Of a DNA stretch of 64,000 bases, positions 47,674 through 55,767 are shown piece by piece. Numbering within the stretch: position 1 is the first letter of the stretch; each line of letters begins with the position of its first letter. The notes beneath the pieces are model-generated. The model was not told the origin of the DNA. It ran no database searches and was given only the letters and a program-made list of their open reading frames with translations. Source of the stretch: Halorhabdus amylolytica (lineage in GTDB: Archaea; Halobacteriota; Halobacteria; Halobacteriales; Haloarculaceae); NCBI RefSeq assembly GCF_004944975.1, contig NZ_SPQG01000013.1, positions 32,340-96,339 on the forward strand. Direction: 5' to 3'. The translations under genes were made by a program, and so were the position numbers.

Positions 47674-48475
47674 CGATACGCACCACCGGCTCGGGTGGGG
47701 CCTCAGCGCTTGGAACGCAACTCCCGACATCAGCCACGGACTTCATCTCGAAGACGAACTGATCTGCAGGGATCTCTTCGAGGTATCGACCATGATCCGG
47801 AAGCGGTTCGTGCTGATCACTGGTGCCATCGTTCTCGTGGAGATGGCAGACACGAATGCGGTCCCCGAATCGATCGACGAACGCACGCCAGTCCTCGTCG
47901 CTGACTGCAGCGTGGCCAACGTCGAGCGTCACCCCGAGATACTCATCGAGGACATCAACCGAGTCCAGAAGCGTCGCGAGCTCATCGGGCGTCGTGGTGT
48001 AGCGGCGTTTCTCATCGTGGCGTGGCTGGTTCTCGACGGCCAACGGGACGCCGACGTACTGGGCGTACTCGGCACATTCAGCCAGTGATCGGCGAGCCTG
48101 CTCGCGGCTGCATGCACGCACCCAGTCAGGGTAGCGATGGGGAACGGAGCCACCGTGAACGACGACGGCTTCCGCGCCAGCGATGGCAGCGGCCTCCAGC
48201 GTTCGCTTGACCCGAGCTACGGAATCGCGCCGGACAGTGTCGTCGAAGCTCCCGGGGTTCCAGTTCCGGAACGGCGCGTGGTAGGTGATCGAAACGCCAT
48301 ACTCCTCGGCGAGTTCGGCAATGCGTCCCGGGTCGGGCGTGTCTGGGTGGCCTGCCAGATATTCGCGTTTGAACTCGACGTGGTCGAGGCCGAGAGCCGT
48401 GACGTATTCCATGAACCCTTCGACAGTGGTGCCAAAGCGGACGTCCATGGCGGCGCCCACTGACGGGTCCGTCAT
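47666..48475 (-). CDS. TIM-barrel (AP endonuclease 2 / sugar phosphate isomerase type), phn operon
   Basis: 269 aa. Metal-ligand and barrel motifs are ITYHAPFRNWNPG, AEAVVVHGGSVPHRYPD, VPLAVENQP with the conserved Glu, YLGVTLDVGHAAVSDED and IRVCHLHENDGTSDQHEPL. These match the two- or three-metal xylose isomerase-like fold. It overlaps phnM by four bases (ATGA) and the HAD gene by eight. Members hydrolyse phosphodiesters or isomerise sugars. In a C-P lyase operon without phnP, opening of the ribose cyclic phosphate is an attractive role, but this is inference. Confidence 0.85.
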   Translation of the reverse strand: MTDPSVGAAMDVRFGTTVEGFMEYVTALGLDHVEFKREYLAGHPDTPDPGRIAELAEEYGVSITYHAPFRNWNPGSFDDTVRRDSVARVKRTLEAAAIAGAEAVVVHGGSVPHRYPDWVRACSREQARRSLAECAEYAQYVGVPLAVENQPRHDEKRRYTTTPDELATLLDSVDVLDEYLGVTLDVGHAAVSDEDWRAFVDRFGDRIRVCHLHENDGTSDQHEPLPDHGRYLEEIPADQFVFEMKSVADVGSCVPSAEAPPEPVVRIDE

Positions 48476-49650
48476 CGGTCACCTCCTGCTGTCGGATCCG
48501 CACGGTAGACGGGCTGGCCAGCGACGAATGCGCGGGCGACTGTCGGCGCCGGGTCCGGATCGACGACCAGCAGGTCGGCCCGAGCACCGGCTTCGATCCG
48601 GCCGCGATCGGAAAGACCGACTGCCTCAGCTGGCGCTTTGGTGACCCGTCGGAGTCTTCGAGGTAAGGACTCCCCGGTGTCGACGAAGGGTGCGGCAAGC
48701 AGTGACGGCGGGTGGTAATCGGCGACCAGGATGTCCAAGACGCTGGCGTCAATGGCGTCGGCCGTCGCGAGATTGCCCCATTGACTTTCGCCACGGACGA
48801 GGTTGGGGGCCCCCATCGCCGTCGCCATGCCGGCATCGGCCGCTGCCCGGGCAGTCTCAAGTGTGATCGGGTACTCGCTGACGTCGACGCCAGCCGCGTT
48901 GAGGCGGTGGATCTCTGCAGGATTCTCGTCGTCGTGCGAGGCCGTCACTGCGCCGGCACCGTGAGCGGCCTCGATGACACGATCGACTCGCTCACGGATC
49001 GTTTCCATCGAGAGTGAAGACCGGTCCTCGATGAGCGCCTCGGCCTCGTCGAGCGTGCGGTCGTTGTCTACCTGGTAGTACTGCTTGAACGCTTCGACGT
49101 CACGAAACTGGCCCTTTCCGGGGATGTGACTCATCACCGAGACCAGGTCCGGCCCGCCGCGCTCGATCACTTCGAGCGCCGCGTCGACGCTGTGTTGCTG
49201 GGTGACTTCACACCGGGCGTGGAGACGGTGATCCGCGAGGAGATCGTCGGCATCGGCGATCGCGTCGGTGATCGTCGTCGCGAGTTCTGGCGAGCGGTCA
49301 TCCTCCTCGTCCATCTCGAAGGCGATGGCGTGGAACTTGGTTGTGATACCCGCGGAGATCGTCGCCCGATCGGCCGATGCCAGCGCCAGGTCCGTGTCCA
49401 TGCGGGCTCCGGATCGCGGGAAGAGGTGGCGCTCGATGTCATCGCCGTGGAGGTCGATCAGCCCGGGGACGATCAGCCGTCCGTCGGCCTCGATCACGGT
49501 CTCTGCGTCCGCGACGCGCTCGACGTCACCGACGTCGACGATCCGATCGCCGGCAATCGTGACCCCACCGTCGATCACACTGTCGGGTGTCACGACGCGG
49601 CCGCCGACGATCGCACGGATGGGTTCCGTAGTCTGGGTCAGTGAACTCAT
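48472..49650 (-). CDS. phnM: Ribose 1-methylphosphonate 5-triphosphate diphosphatase
   Basis: 392 aa amidohydrolase-fold enzyme that removes pyrophosphate from the PhnGHIL product before C-P cleavage. Family-specific strings are LIVPGLIDLHGDDIERHLFPR (metal His and Asp), GITTKFHAIAFEMDEEDDRS, LHARCEVTQ, VSVMSHIPGKGQFRD, VTASHDDENPAEI and MGAPNLVRGESQWGNL. All match PhnM closely. Overlaps phnL and the TIM-barrel gene by four bases each. Confidence 0.96.
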   Translation of the reverse strand: MSSLTQTTEPIRAIVGGRVVTPDSVIDGGVTIAGDRIVDVGDVERVADAETVIEADGRLIVPGLIDLHGDDIERHLFPRSGARMDTDLALASADRATISAGITTKFHAIAFEMDEEDDRSPELATTITDAIADADDLLADHRLHARCEVTQQHSVDAALEVIERGGPDLVSVMSHIPGKGQFRDVEAFKQYYQVDNDRTLDEAEALIEDRSSLSMETIRERVDRVIEAAHGAGAVTASHDDENPAEIHRLNAAGVDVSEYPITLETARAAADAGMATAMGAPNLVRGESQWGNLATADAIDASVLDILVADYHPPSLLAAPFVDTGESLPRRLRRVTKAPAEAVGLSDRGRIEAGARADLLVVDPDPAPTVARAFVAGQPVYRADPTAGGDR

Positions 49651-50384
49651 CCGACGAGCACCTCCCGATCGAGGGCCTCGACCGGGGCGATCCGTTCGAG
49701 TCGGCCGTCCGCAAGGACGAGAATCCGGTCGGCAACCGTCCGAACCACGTCAGTATCGTGAAAGACACCGATCACGGTCGTCGACTCGTCGAGATACGTC
49801 TCCAGCAGATCGATCGCTGCCCGGCGAGTCCCAGGGTCGAGCGCGCTGGTCGGTTCATCGAGTAAGAGCACGTCGGGGTTCGGTGCCAGGGCCTGTGCCA
49901 GATTGACTCGCTGGCGCTCGCCGCCGGAGAACGTCGCCGGATAGGCATCCCACAGCTGTTCGGGGACGTCGAGCCGTGAGAGAAGTGCCCGCGCTTGGGC
50001 CCGAGCCGTCTTCGTGTCACACCCGTCTTCGATCAGCGGCCGGGCCACGACGTCGACCGCGGGAACTCTCGGTATCTCTTCGAGAAACTGCGAGGCGTAG
50101 CCGATGGTCCCGTCACGCATCGCGATGACCGTCCGGTCGTCACAGGTTGCCAGGTTGACGATCCGGTCGTCGCCGTAGTAGTGGATCGCGCCCGCGGTCG
50201 GTTCGTAGGTCCGGTAGAGGCACTTCAACAGCGAGGACTTCCCGCTGCCGGATTCCCCGACGACCGCGAGGAACTCCCCCTCCCGGACGTCGAACGAGAC
50301 GTCTGCCAACCCGACGACTTCGTGATCGTCGAGCACGTGCATGTCGAAGGTCTTCCCGAGACCGTCGACCGCGATTGCTGTCAT
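49647..50384 (-). CDS. phnL: C-P lyase ABC-type protein PhnL
   Basis: 245 aa ATPase-like subunit required with PhnG, H and I for attachment of phosphonate to ATP ribose. Walker A is VGESGSGKSSLLKCLY (about residues 43-58), signature FSGGERQRVNLAQAL, Walker B DVLLLDEPTSALD, His switch GVFHD. The YASQFLEEIPRVPAVDVVARPL segment is typical of PhnL. Confidence 0.95.
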   Translation of the reverse strand: MTAIAVDGLGKTFDMHVLDDHEVVGLADVSFDVREGEFLAVVGESGSGKSSLLKCLYRTYEPTAGAIHYYGDDRIVNLATCDDRTVIAMRDGTIGYASQFLEEIPRVPAVDVVARPLIEDGCDTKTARAQARALLSRLDVPEQLWDAYPATFSGGERQRVNLAQALAPNPDVLLLDEPTSALDPGTRRAAIDLLETYLDESTTVIGVFHDTDVVRTVADRILVLADGRLERIAPVEALDREVLVG

Positions 50385-51211
50385 AGGACTGAATTGATGA
50401 GCGTCTGGGTGTAGTTGTGGTGTGGATCTTCCATGATGCGGTCGGTCAGCCCCGACTCGACGACCCGACCGTGACGCATCACCAGCGTCCGGTCGGCGAG
50501 CAGGCGGACGACCCCGAGGTCGTGGGAGACAACGATCGCGGCGACGCCCTCCTCGCGCTGGACCCGCCGGAACGTATCGAGGACGCGCGCCTGGATGCTG
50601 ACGTCCAGCCCGGTCGTCGGTTCGTCGAGGACGATCAGATCCGGGTCGGTCGCCAGCGCACGGGCGATCTGGACGCGGCGTTGCATTCCGCCCGAGTAGG
50701 TGTGCGTGGGATCGTCCATGCGGTCGAGCGGGATCTCCGTCTCGGCGAACAGTTCCTCGACGCGCTCGCGAACGTCCGCGTAGGAGCGCCAGCCCGCCGA
50801 GAGGAGCTTCTCGGCGACGTTGCCACCACCTGTGAAGTCCAGCGTGAGCCCGTCCCGAATGTGCTGGTGAACCAGCGCAATCTCACCCGTCCGGAGATCG
50901 TGACGCGTCTGGTAATCGACGTCGAGGAGGTTTCCCGGTCGGTCACCGTAGGACACTGTCCCACCAGTCGTTGCGTCGGGATTGTGCTCCAGCGCCAGGA
51001 GTTCCGCCAGGCTGGATTTGCCCGACCCCGATTCCCCGACGATGCCGAGCACCTCCCCCGCCGCGACCGAGAGATCGGCCTCGGCACAGGCGACGACGCT
51101 CCCGCAATGGGGACACTGATTCGTGCCTTCGGCCGGGCCCGTCGCATCCAGACAGGCCGAACAGCCCTCGCCGTAGACCGTCCGGAGGCCCTCGGCTTCG
51201 AGCAGCGTCAC
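50381..51211 (-). CDS. phnK: C-P lyase ABC-type protein PhnK with a zinc-ribbon-like insert
   Basis: 276 aa. Walker A VGESGSGKSSLAELLAL, signature YSGGMQRRVQIARAL, Walker B LIVLDEPTTGLDVS and His switch VVSHD are all present; PhnK dimers bind the PhnJ face of the core complex. The N-terminus has a stretch between residues 17 and 42 with CSAC, CPHCG and a fifth Cys (VVAC) that bacterial PhnK lacks. It sits between the first strand and the GEVLGIVGES loop. Confidence 0.95.
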   Translation of the reverse strand: MTLLEAEGLRTVYGEGCSACLDATGPAEGTNQCPHCGSVVACAEADLSVAAGEVLGIVGESGSGKSSLAELLALEHNPDATTGGTVSYGDRPGNLLDVDYQTRHDLRTGEIALVHQHIRDGLTLDFTGGGNVAEKLLSAGWRSYADVRERVEELFAETEIPLDRMDDPTHTYSGGMQRRVQIARALATDPDLIVLDEPTTGLDVSIQARVLDTFRRVQREEGVAAIVVSHDLGVVRLLADRTLVMRHGRVVESGLTDRIMEDPHHNYTQTLINSVL

Positions 51212-52341
51212 GTCGAATCACCCCGCTGGGACGCGCCGGCCTCGCTGTCCAGGTCGTCGCGGGGCTCTCCATCGCCGTGGTCGGGTGTCGCCGGGCCCCA
51301 ATCGACACCCGACCGATCGAGGTGGTGGTCCTTCGGAAGATCGGGGGTTTCGCGACGCTTTGCACAGAAGCTGGTGTCGTTGCAAGCGTAGCGCGTTTCG
51401 AAGGCCGCGTCATCTGTTCCAGATTCGTCGTCAGTCCCGTCGTCGGCTTCCGGACCCGCGGTCTCGGAGACCTCCACGAGGAAGGTATCCGAGGAGCCAC
51501 AGGCATGACACGCCTGGTCGGGGAAGCGCTCGACCGTGAACTCCCTGTCCTCGAAGGCCAGCGGATCGACGTCCGTGTGTGGCGGGACAGCGTAGATCCG
51601 GGCTTCTCGACCGGCGGCGAGAATAGAGAGGTGATCGGCGTCGTCGAGTTTCTCGGTGTCCCACCGGGGAATCGGGGAAGGGCTCATCAGGTAGCGGCCG
51701 GCGACCATCACGGGATAGGCCGCGGCGATGTTGATTTCGCCGTACTCGACGACGTTCTCGTAGAGGTGGACCCACATCTTCCCGTAGTTAGCGTGGGCGT
51801 GCCGGCGGCGGTTCGCGGCATCCGACCCGTCGATCTTCCGGAGCGGGTCGGTGATCGGGACCTGCAGGACGAGGATCTGGTCGTCGGTCAGAACCTCCTC
51901 GGGGATGCGATGACGGGTCTGGATGACGTCGGCGGCAGTCGAGTCGGTGGTCGTCTCGACGGCGGCCGTCCGTTCGGCCAGCCGGCGGATATTCGCGGCG
52001 TTGACGCTCTCGTCGGCCCCCTGGTCGATCACTTTGAAACGGTCGTCTGGGCCGAGGATCGACAGTGACGCCTGGATTCCCCCGGTCCCCCAACCGCGGG
52101 CCAGCGGCATCGGTCGCGAGGCGTAGGGTACCTGATGGCCGGGAATCGCGACGGCCTTCAGCATCGCCCGCCGGACCTCGCGTTTGGTGTGTTCGTCGAG
52201 GTACGCGTAGTTGTAGCCGGCGAGACCGTCGCCCTGGACGGTGTCGAGCGCAACACTCACGGAGTCGGTCGGGACCGGCGTGCCACCGTCGCGGTCGTCT
52301 TCGACCGCCGCGGGTCCAGCCTCGGTGATGTCCTCAGTCAT
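51208..52341 (-). CDS. phnJ: C-P lyase PhnJ (radical SAM, Fe-S)
   Basis: 377 aa, the subunit that cleaves the C-P bond. Four cysteines in C-x2-C and C-x5-C (C278, C281, C320, C326) correspond to C241, C244, C266 and C272 of Escherichia coli PhnJ; the first three bind the cluster and the last forms the thiyl radical. The gap between pairs is 38 residues against 21 in E. coli because of an acidic insert (ADDGTDDESGTDD). The core GYNYAYLDEHTKREVRRAML and QVPYASRPMPLARGWGTGG is highly conserved. A 50-residue acidic C-terminal tail is extra. Confidence 0.96.
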   Translation of the reverse strand: MTEDITEAGPAAVEDDRDGGTPVPTDSVSVALDTVQGDGLAGYNYAYLDEHTKREVRRAMLKAVAIPGHQVPYASRPMPLARGWGTGGIQASLSILGPDDRFKVIDQGADESVNAANIRRLAERTAAVETTTDSTAADVIQTRHRIPEEVLTDDQILVLQVPITDPLRKIDGSDAANRRRHAHANYGKMWVHLYENVVEYGEINIAAAYPVMVAGRYLMSPSPIPRWDTEKLDDADHLSILAAGREARIYAVPPHTDVDPLAFEDREFTVERFPDQACHACGSSDTFLVEVSETAGPEADDGTDDESGTDDAAFETRYACNDTSFCAKRRETPDLPKDHHLDRSGVDWGPATPDHGDGEPRDDLDSEAGASQRGDST

Positions 52342-53482
52342 CGTCGCTCACCTCCGCGACCGGTGGCTCTCGCGGCGAATCGACGTCGTCCCGTTCCGCC
52401 CTAGCCACGCGACCACCCGACGACAGCCCGTTCCGTTCGCGGATCGCCCGGATGCGGTCGAGGATCGACTGGAAGGTGACGTAGTGGGGGAGTTTGAGGT
52501 GCTCGATGAAGCCAAAGGACTCCATGCCGTCGATCGTGTCGAGCACGAACTCGGCGTCCTCGGCAGGTTCGTCGCTGCCGTCCAGCTGGATCGAGGCGTC
52601 GAGGATCGTCATGCCGACGGCCTTGCGCTCGTTGCGCCCGAAGGTGAGGCCGTATCCGAAGGCGAACTGCGGGTCGTCGCGTTTCTCGAAGACGGGCACG
52701 ACCGCCTCGGACTCCGTGACGGTCGCGTGACAGACCGTCGCCGGTTCGTCAGTGTAGGGATGGGTGATCCGGACCGGCAGGTCGCCCACCCGGACCTCAG
52801 CGAGCGTGGGATGAACCTGGCCGTATCCCCGCAACGCGGAGTAGCCCAGCGCGGTGACAGCACCGGTCTCCCCGCGGGCGAGTTCCTGCAGGACGGCGTC
52901 CCGGTCCGGCGGGTGCGTGACCGACTCCCGCGTCGTGTCCGTCGGGTCGTCGTCGGTCGGCGGGTCGGGGTCGGGGACGAGATTCTCCGCGCGCAGGAGG
53001 TCCATCACGTTCGTCAGTCGCTCTGGCTCGCCGGCGTCGTCGGGGTCCCAGTCGGCCGTGGGATCGTCGGGGTCGCCCGAGAGGAGATCGAAGTCGAGCA
53101 ACCGCTGGGTGTAGTCCTTGGTCGGACCGAGCAACTGGTCGCCGGGGACGTCCTTGAACGCGGGCGAGACCCGGCGGGTGGTGATCATCTCGCCGGGATC
53201 GGCGGTGACCGGATCGTCGAACCGTTCGAGCGTCGAGCGGTAGGCCCGGAGCAGGAACGCGGCTTCGACGGTGTCGCCCTGGGCCTGTTTGACGGCCAGT
53301 GCGGCGAGTCGGGGGGCGTAGAGGCCGGCTTCGCTCATCGCCTGCCCGATAACCCGGCCGAGCTGTGAGTCCAGCTGGTCGATGCCGATGTCCTCGTCCT
53401 CACCGCTCGTTCGCTGTTTCTCGAAGAGGTCCTCGGCGCGTTCGATGATCTCCTCGCCAGCCGTGACAGCCACGTAGCCCAT
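52334..53482 (-). CDS. phnI: C-P lyase subunit PhnI
   Basis: 382 aa from ATG 53482; a longer frame to 53758 only reads through phnH. PhnI is the purine ribonucleosidase-like subunit that forms the ribosyl-phosphonate with PhnG, H and L. Typical strings are GYVAVTAGEEIIERAEDL, GRVIGQAMSEAGLYAPRLAA, ALGYSALRGYGQVHPTLAEVR, FAFGYGLTFGRNERKAVGM and ESFGFIEHLKLPHYVTFQS. An acidic insert (TADWDPDDAG, TDDDPTDTT) is haloarchaeal. Confidence 0.96.
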   Translation of the reverse strand: MGYVAVTAGEEIIERAEDLFEKQRTSGEDEDIGIDQLDSQLGRVIGQAMSEAGLYAPRLAALAVKQAQGDTVEAAFLLRAYRSTLERFDDPVTADPGEMITTRRVSPAFKDVPGDQLLGPTKDYTQRLLDFDLLSGDPDDPTADWDPDDAGEPERLTNVMDLLRAENLVPDPDPPTDDDPTDTTRESVTHPPDRDAVLQELARGETGAVTALGYSALRGYGQVHPTLAEVRVGDLPVRITHPYTDEPATVCHATVTESEAVVPVFEKRDDPQFAFGYGLTFGRNERKAVGMTILDASIQLDGSDEPAEDAEFVLDTIDGMESFGFIEHLKLPHYVTFQSILDRIRAIRERNGLSSGGRVARAERDDVDSPREPPVAEVSDDD

Positions 53483-54030
53483 CAGGCCACCTCCAGCGTC
53501 GCCGATCGCGGGACGGCGGCGATCCGCGCGTCGCAGGCGAAGATCGCATCGACGCCGCGCGGATACGGATCCTGGGCCGCCGCGAGTGCGTCGAGTTCCG
53601 ACTCCGGGAGTTCGATCGAGAGCCGCCGCCGGCCGTCGACGCCGGGACCGGTGAGTGTGAGCGTTGCGGCGTTCTGGTCGGGCTCCGGGACGATCGTCGG
53701 GACGCGATAGATAACGGTCGCCCCGTCGGCGGGTTCCGAAAGCGTTCCGCGAGCGCACTCACGGACGTCCCACCCGGTGTGATCGGTCGCGTGGACGACT
53801 GCAGCCCGTTCGACAGGTTGGGTATGCAGCCGTCCCCGGCTGGCTAGGGTCTCGCGCAACCGGTCGTCGTCGGTCGCCAGACTCATCTCGTGGTCGACCA
53901 GCGTGGAGACGACGGCACGGTCGGCCGGTGCGGGGACTGATTCGACAGTCCCCGGTCGGCTCATTGCCGAGAGGAGTGCCCGGAACGTGCGGCGGGTGTC
54001 CTCCACGGGATGCAGGCCGAGGGCTCTCAT
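53482..54030 (-). CDS. phnH: C-P lyase subunit PhnH
   Basis: 182 aa. PhnH belongs to the core complex with PhnG, PhnI and PhnJ. HPVEDTRRTFRALLSAMSRPG at the N-terminus (residues 7-27), GTLSEPADGATVIYRV and LTGPGVDGRRRLSIEL are characteristic. The start overlaps phnG by four bases and the stop overlaps phnI by one. Confidence 0.94.
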   Translation of the reverse strand: MRALGLHPVEDTRRTFRALLSAMSRPGTVESVPAPADRAVVSTLVDHEMSLATDDDRLRETLASRGRLHTQPVERAAVVHATDHTGWDVRECARGTLSEPADGATVIYRVPTIVPEPDQNAATLTLTGPGVDGRRRLSIELPESELDALAAAQDPYPRGVDAIFACDARIAAVPRSATLEVA

Positions 54031-54521
54031 TGTTGGTCCTCCATCGTCCGGAAGTCAACCGCAGTGTGGCGTGTCCGGGCCCACTCCTGTCGTCGTTGCT
54101 CACGGTCACGCTCGCCGACAGCCGAGAGCCGCTCGGTCGCCTCGTCGGCGACCGGATGGTCGCCCGCAACCGCTGCGTCGACGATCGCTCCGGAGAGAGC
54201 CGCCCGTTCGGCTTTCCCCGGCACCATCGCGAAGCCGCGCGCGCCGTCGAGGGTGACTTCCGCAGGCGTCGCGACGGCCTCGCCGAGATTGAACGGCCGG
54301 CGCTCGACGGGTTCACGTACCTGGCTGAGGAGCAGCTGGGGCCGAGGCTCCTGACGAATCGAAAGTTTGGGGCCGGTTTCCAGGACAGCGTTCGCCAGGT
54401 CGGCCAGTTCGGCTGGCCCGGCCGCTGCGATCAGTTCGAAGCGGTCGGTTCGATCGGTCGGATCCTCCATACCGGACGGCACCAACAGCGCCTCCATAAC
54501 GGTTCGCTGGGTACTCTCCAT
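54027..54521 (-). CDS. phnG: C-P lyase subunit PhnG
   Basis: 164 aa from ATG 54521, the first gene of the operon. RFELIAAAGPAELADLANAV (RxxLL-like), QEPRPQLLLSQVREPVERRPFNLGE and VTLDGARGFAMVPGKAERAALSGAIVDAA match PhnG. The longer frame toward 54947 crosses the divergent phnD gene and is not used. Confidence 0.94.
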   Translation of the reverse strand: MESTQRTVMEALLVPSGMEDPTDRTDRFELIAAAGPAELADLANAVLETGPKLSIRQEPRPQLLLSQVREPVERRPFNLGEAVATPAEVTLDGARGFAMVPGKAERAALSGAIVDAAVAGDHPVADEATERLSAVGERDREQRRQEWARTRHTAVDFRTMEDQQ

Positions 54522-54690
54522 TCGCCATCGAGAATGTGTGTTCAGTACCCCGCTCGGACGAGTGAGTCCGGACCCGTCTGGACCGAACCGGCAGATTCGG
54601 GTTCGATCCCCGACCGACAATCCGGAATGTGGTCGGCGTCGGACACTACCCAGCCAATCGTTATTCCGGTAACTTGTGGATTCCAGACCG
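54522..54690. promoter_or_regulatory. Divergent promoter region of the two phn operons
   Basis: 169 bases between phnG and phnD must hold both promoters. A TCCGGAC element (54567-54573, within GAGTCCGGACCCG) is followed by a second related GTCTGGACC. The same TCCGGAC core occurs in the regulator intergenic region at 59302-59318. A site for a phosphate regulator is possible. Confidence 0.4.
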
Positions 54691-55767
54691 ATGTCTGATC
54701 GCACTGGCGGCGACGGACGACCGGGACGCACAGGACGGTTCAGTCGACGGGGGTTCATCACGGCCGGGGCCGCAGCCGTGATGGGTCTGGCCGGCTGTTC
54801 GGGCGGCTCGAACACGACTGATAGCGGCGGGAGTGACGGCGGCGACAGCGACGGAACCACCCCAACGCCGACCGTGACCGGGACGCCCGGGCCCAATGCC
54901 GAGGAGATCACGATGCTACTGACGCCCGGGACACCCAGTGACGCCAAGCGACGCTACAAGCCGATGGAAAACCTCATCAGGGACAAGGTCGACGGCATCG
55001 ACCTCACCGTCCGCGTCCCGCTGAACTACTCGGCAATCCGACCGGCGCTCGAAAGCGAACAGGCCGAGATCGGGATGGACGACGTGACGTTGCTTTCGGC
55101 CCCCGACCTCATGGACGTCTACGGGACGACGGTGACCGGGGGATCAGCATTTTACTTCTCGATGATGCTCGTCCCGATGGACTCCTCCATCGACGAGCGC
55201 ACAGACGTGAAGGGCAAAGACTGGGCGTTCGCGGATCGACTCTCGACCAGCGGCTCGATCTTCGCACTGTATACGTTGCAGAAGGCCGGGCTCGACATCG
55301 GCGAGGCTCCGAAAGGTCCCGCGACGGATTTCAACGGCACCTGGTCCGACCACGAACAGGCAGTCAAGCGCGTCGCCGAGGGAAAGGCCGATGGCTGTAC
55401 GACCTACGGTGGCAACGGCATGCCCCACGTGCCCGAGAAGCTCAAGTCCGAGTTCCCGGAACGCGTGATCAACAAAAGCTCGGCCCTCGACACGATCGAC
55501 ACGGAAAAGCCCAAACTGAAGCCGATCTGGTGGTCGTTCCCGATTCCGAAACAGCCTGTGTACGCGCGCTCCTCCTGGGACTCAGCGAAGAAACAGGAGA
55601 TCGGCGACGTGTTGCTCAACTCGGACAAAGAATCGATCAAGCAGTACTACCCGCCGGACTACAACGAGAACGATCTCCCCTTCACGACACTGCAGGACAC
55701 AGCGATCGAGGACTACCAGCCGATTCGAAAGCGCATGAACAAGGTAGGGATCAGTCTCGCACCCTGA
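54691..55767 (+). CDS. phnD: Phosphonate ABC transporter substrate-binding protein
   Basis: 358 aa from ATG 54691 (an in-frame GTG at 54676). Tat lipoprotein: FSRRGFITAGAAAVMGLAGC with Cys about residue 33, then a Thr/Ser/Gly linker. The PhnD/PtxB domain shows MLLTPGTPSDAKRRYKPMENL, DVTLLSAPDLMDVYGTTVTGG and WAFADRLSTSGSIFALYTL, which bind the phosphonate group. Directly followed by phnC with no gap. Confidence 0.95.
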   Translation: MSDRTGGDGRPGRTGRFSRRGFITAGAAAVMGLAGCSGGSNTTDSGGSDGGDSDGTTPTPTVTGTPGPNAEEITMLLTPGTPSDAKRRYKPMENLIRDKVDGIDLTVRVPLNYSAIRPALESEQAEIGMDDVTLLSAPDLMDVYGTTVTGGSAFYFSMMLVPMDSSIDERTDVKGKDWAFADRLSTSGSIFALYTLQKAGLDIGEAPKGPATDFNGTWSDHEQAVKRVAEGKADGCTTYGGNGMPHVPEKLKSEFPERVINKSSALDTIDTEKPKLKPIWWSFPIPKQPVYARSSWDSAKKQEIGDVLLNSDKESIKQYYPPDYNENDLPFTTLQDTAIEDYQPIRKRMNKVGISLAP

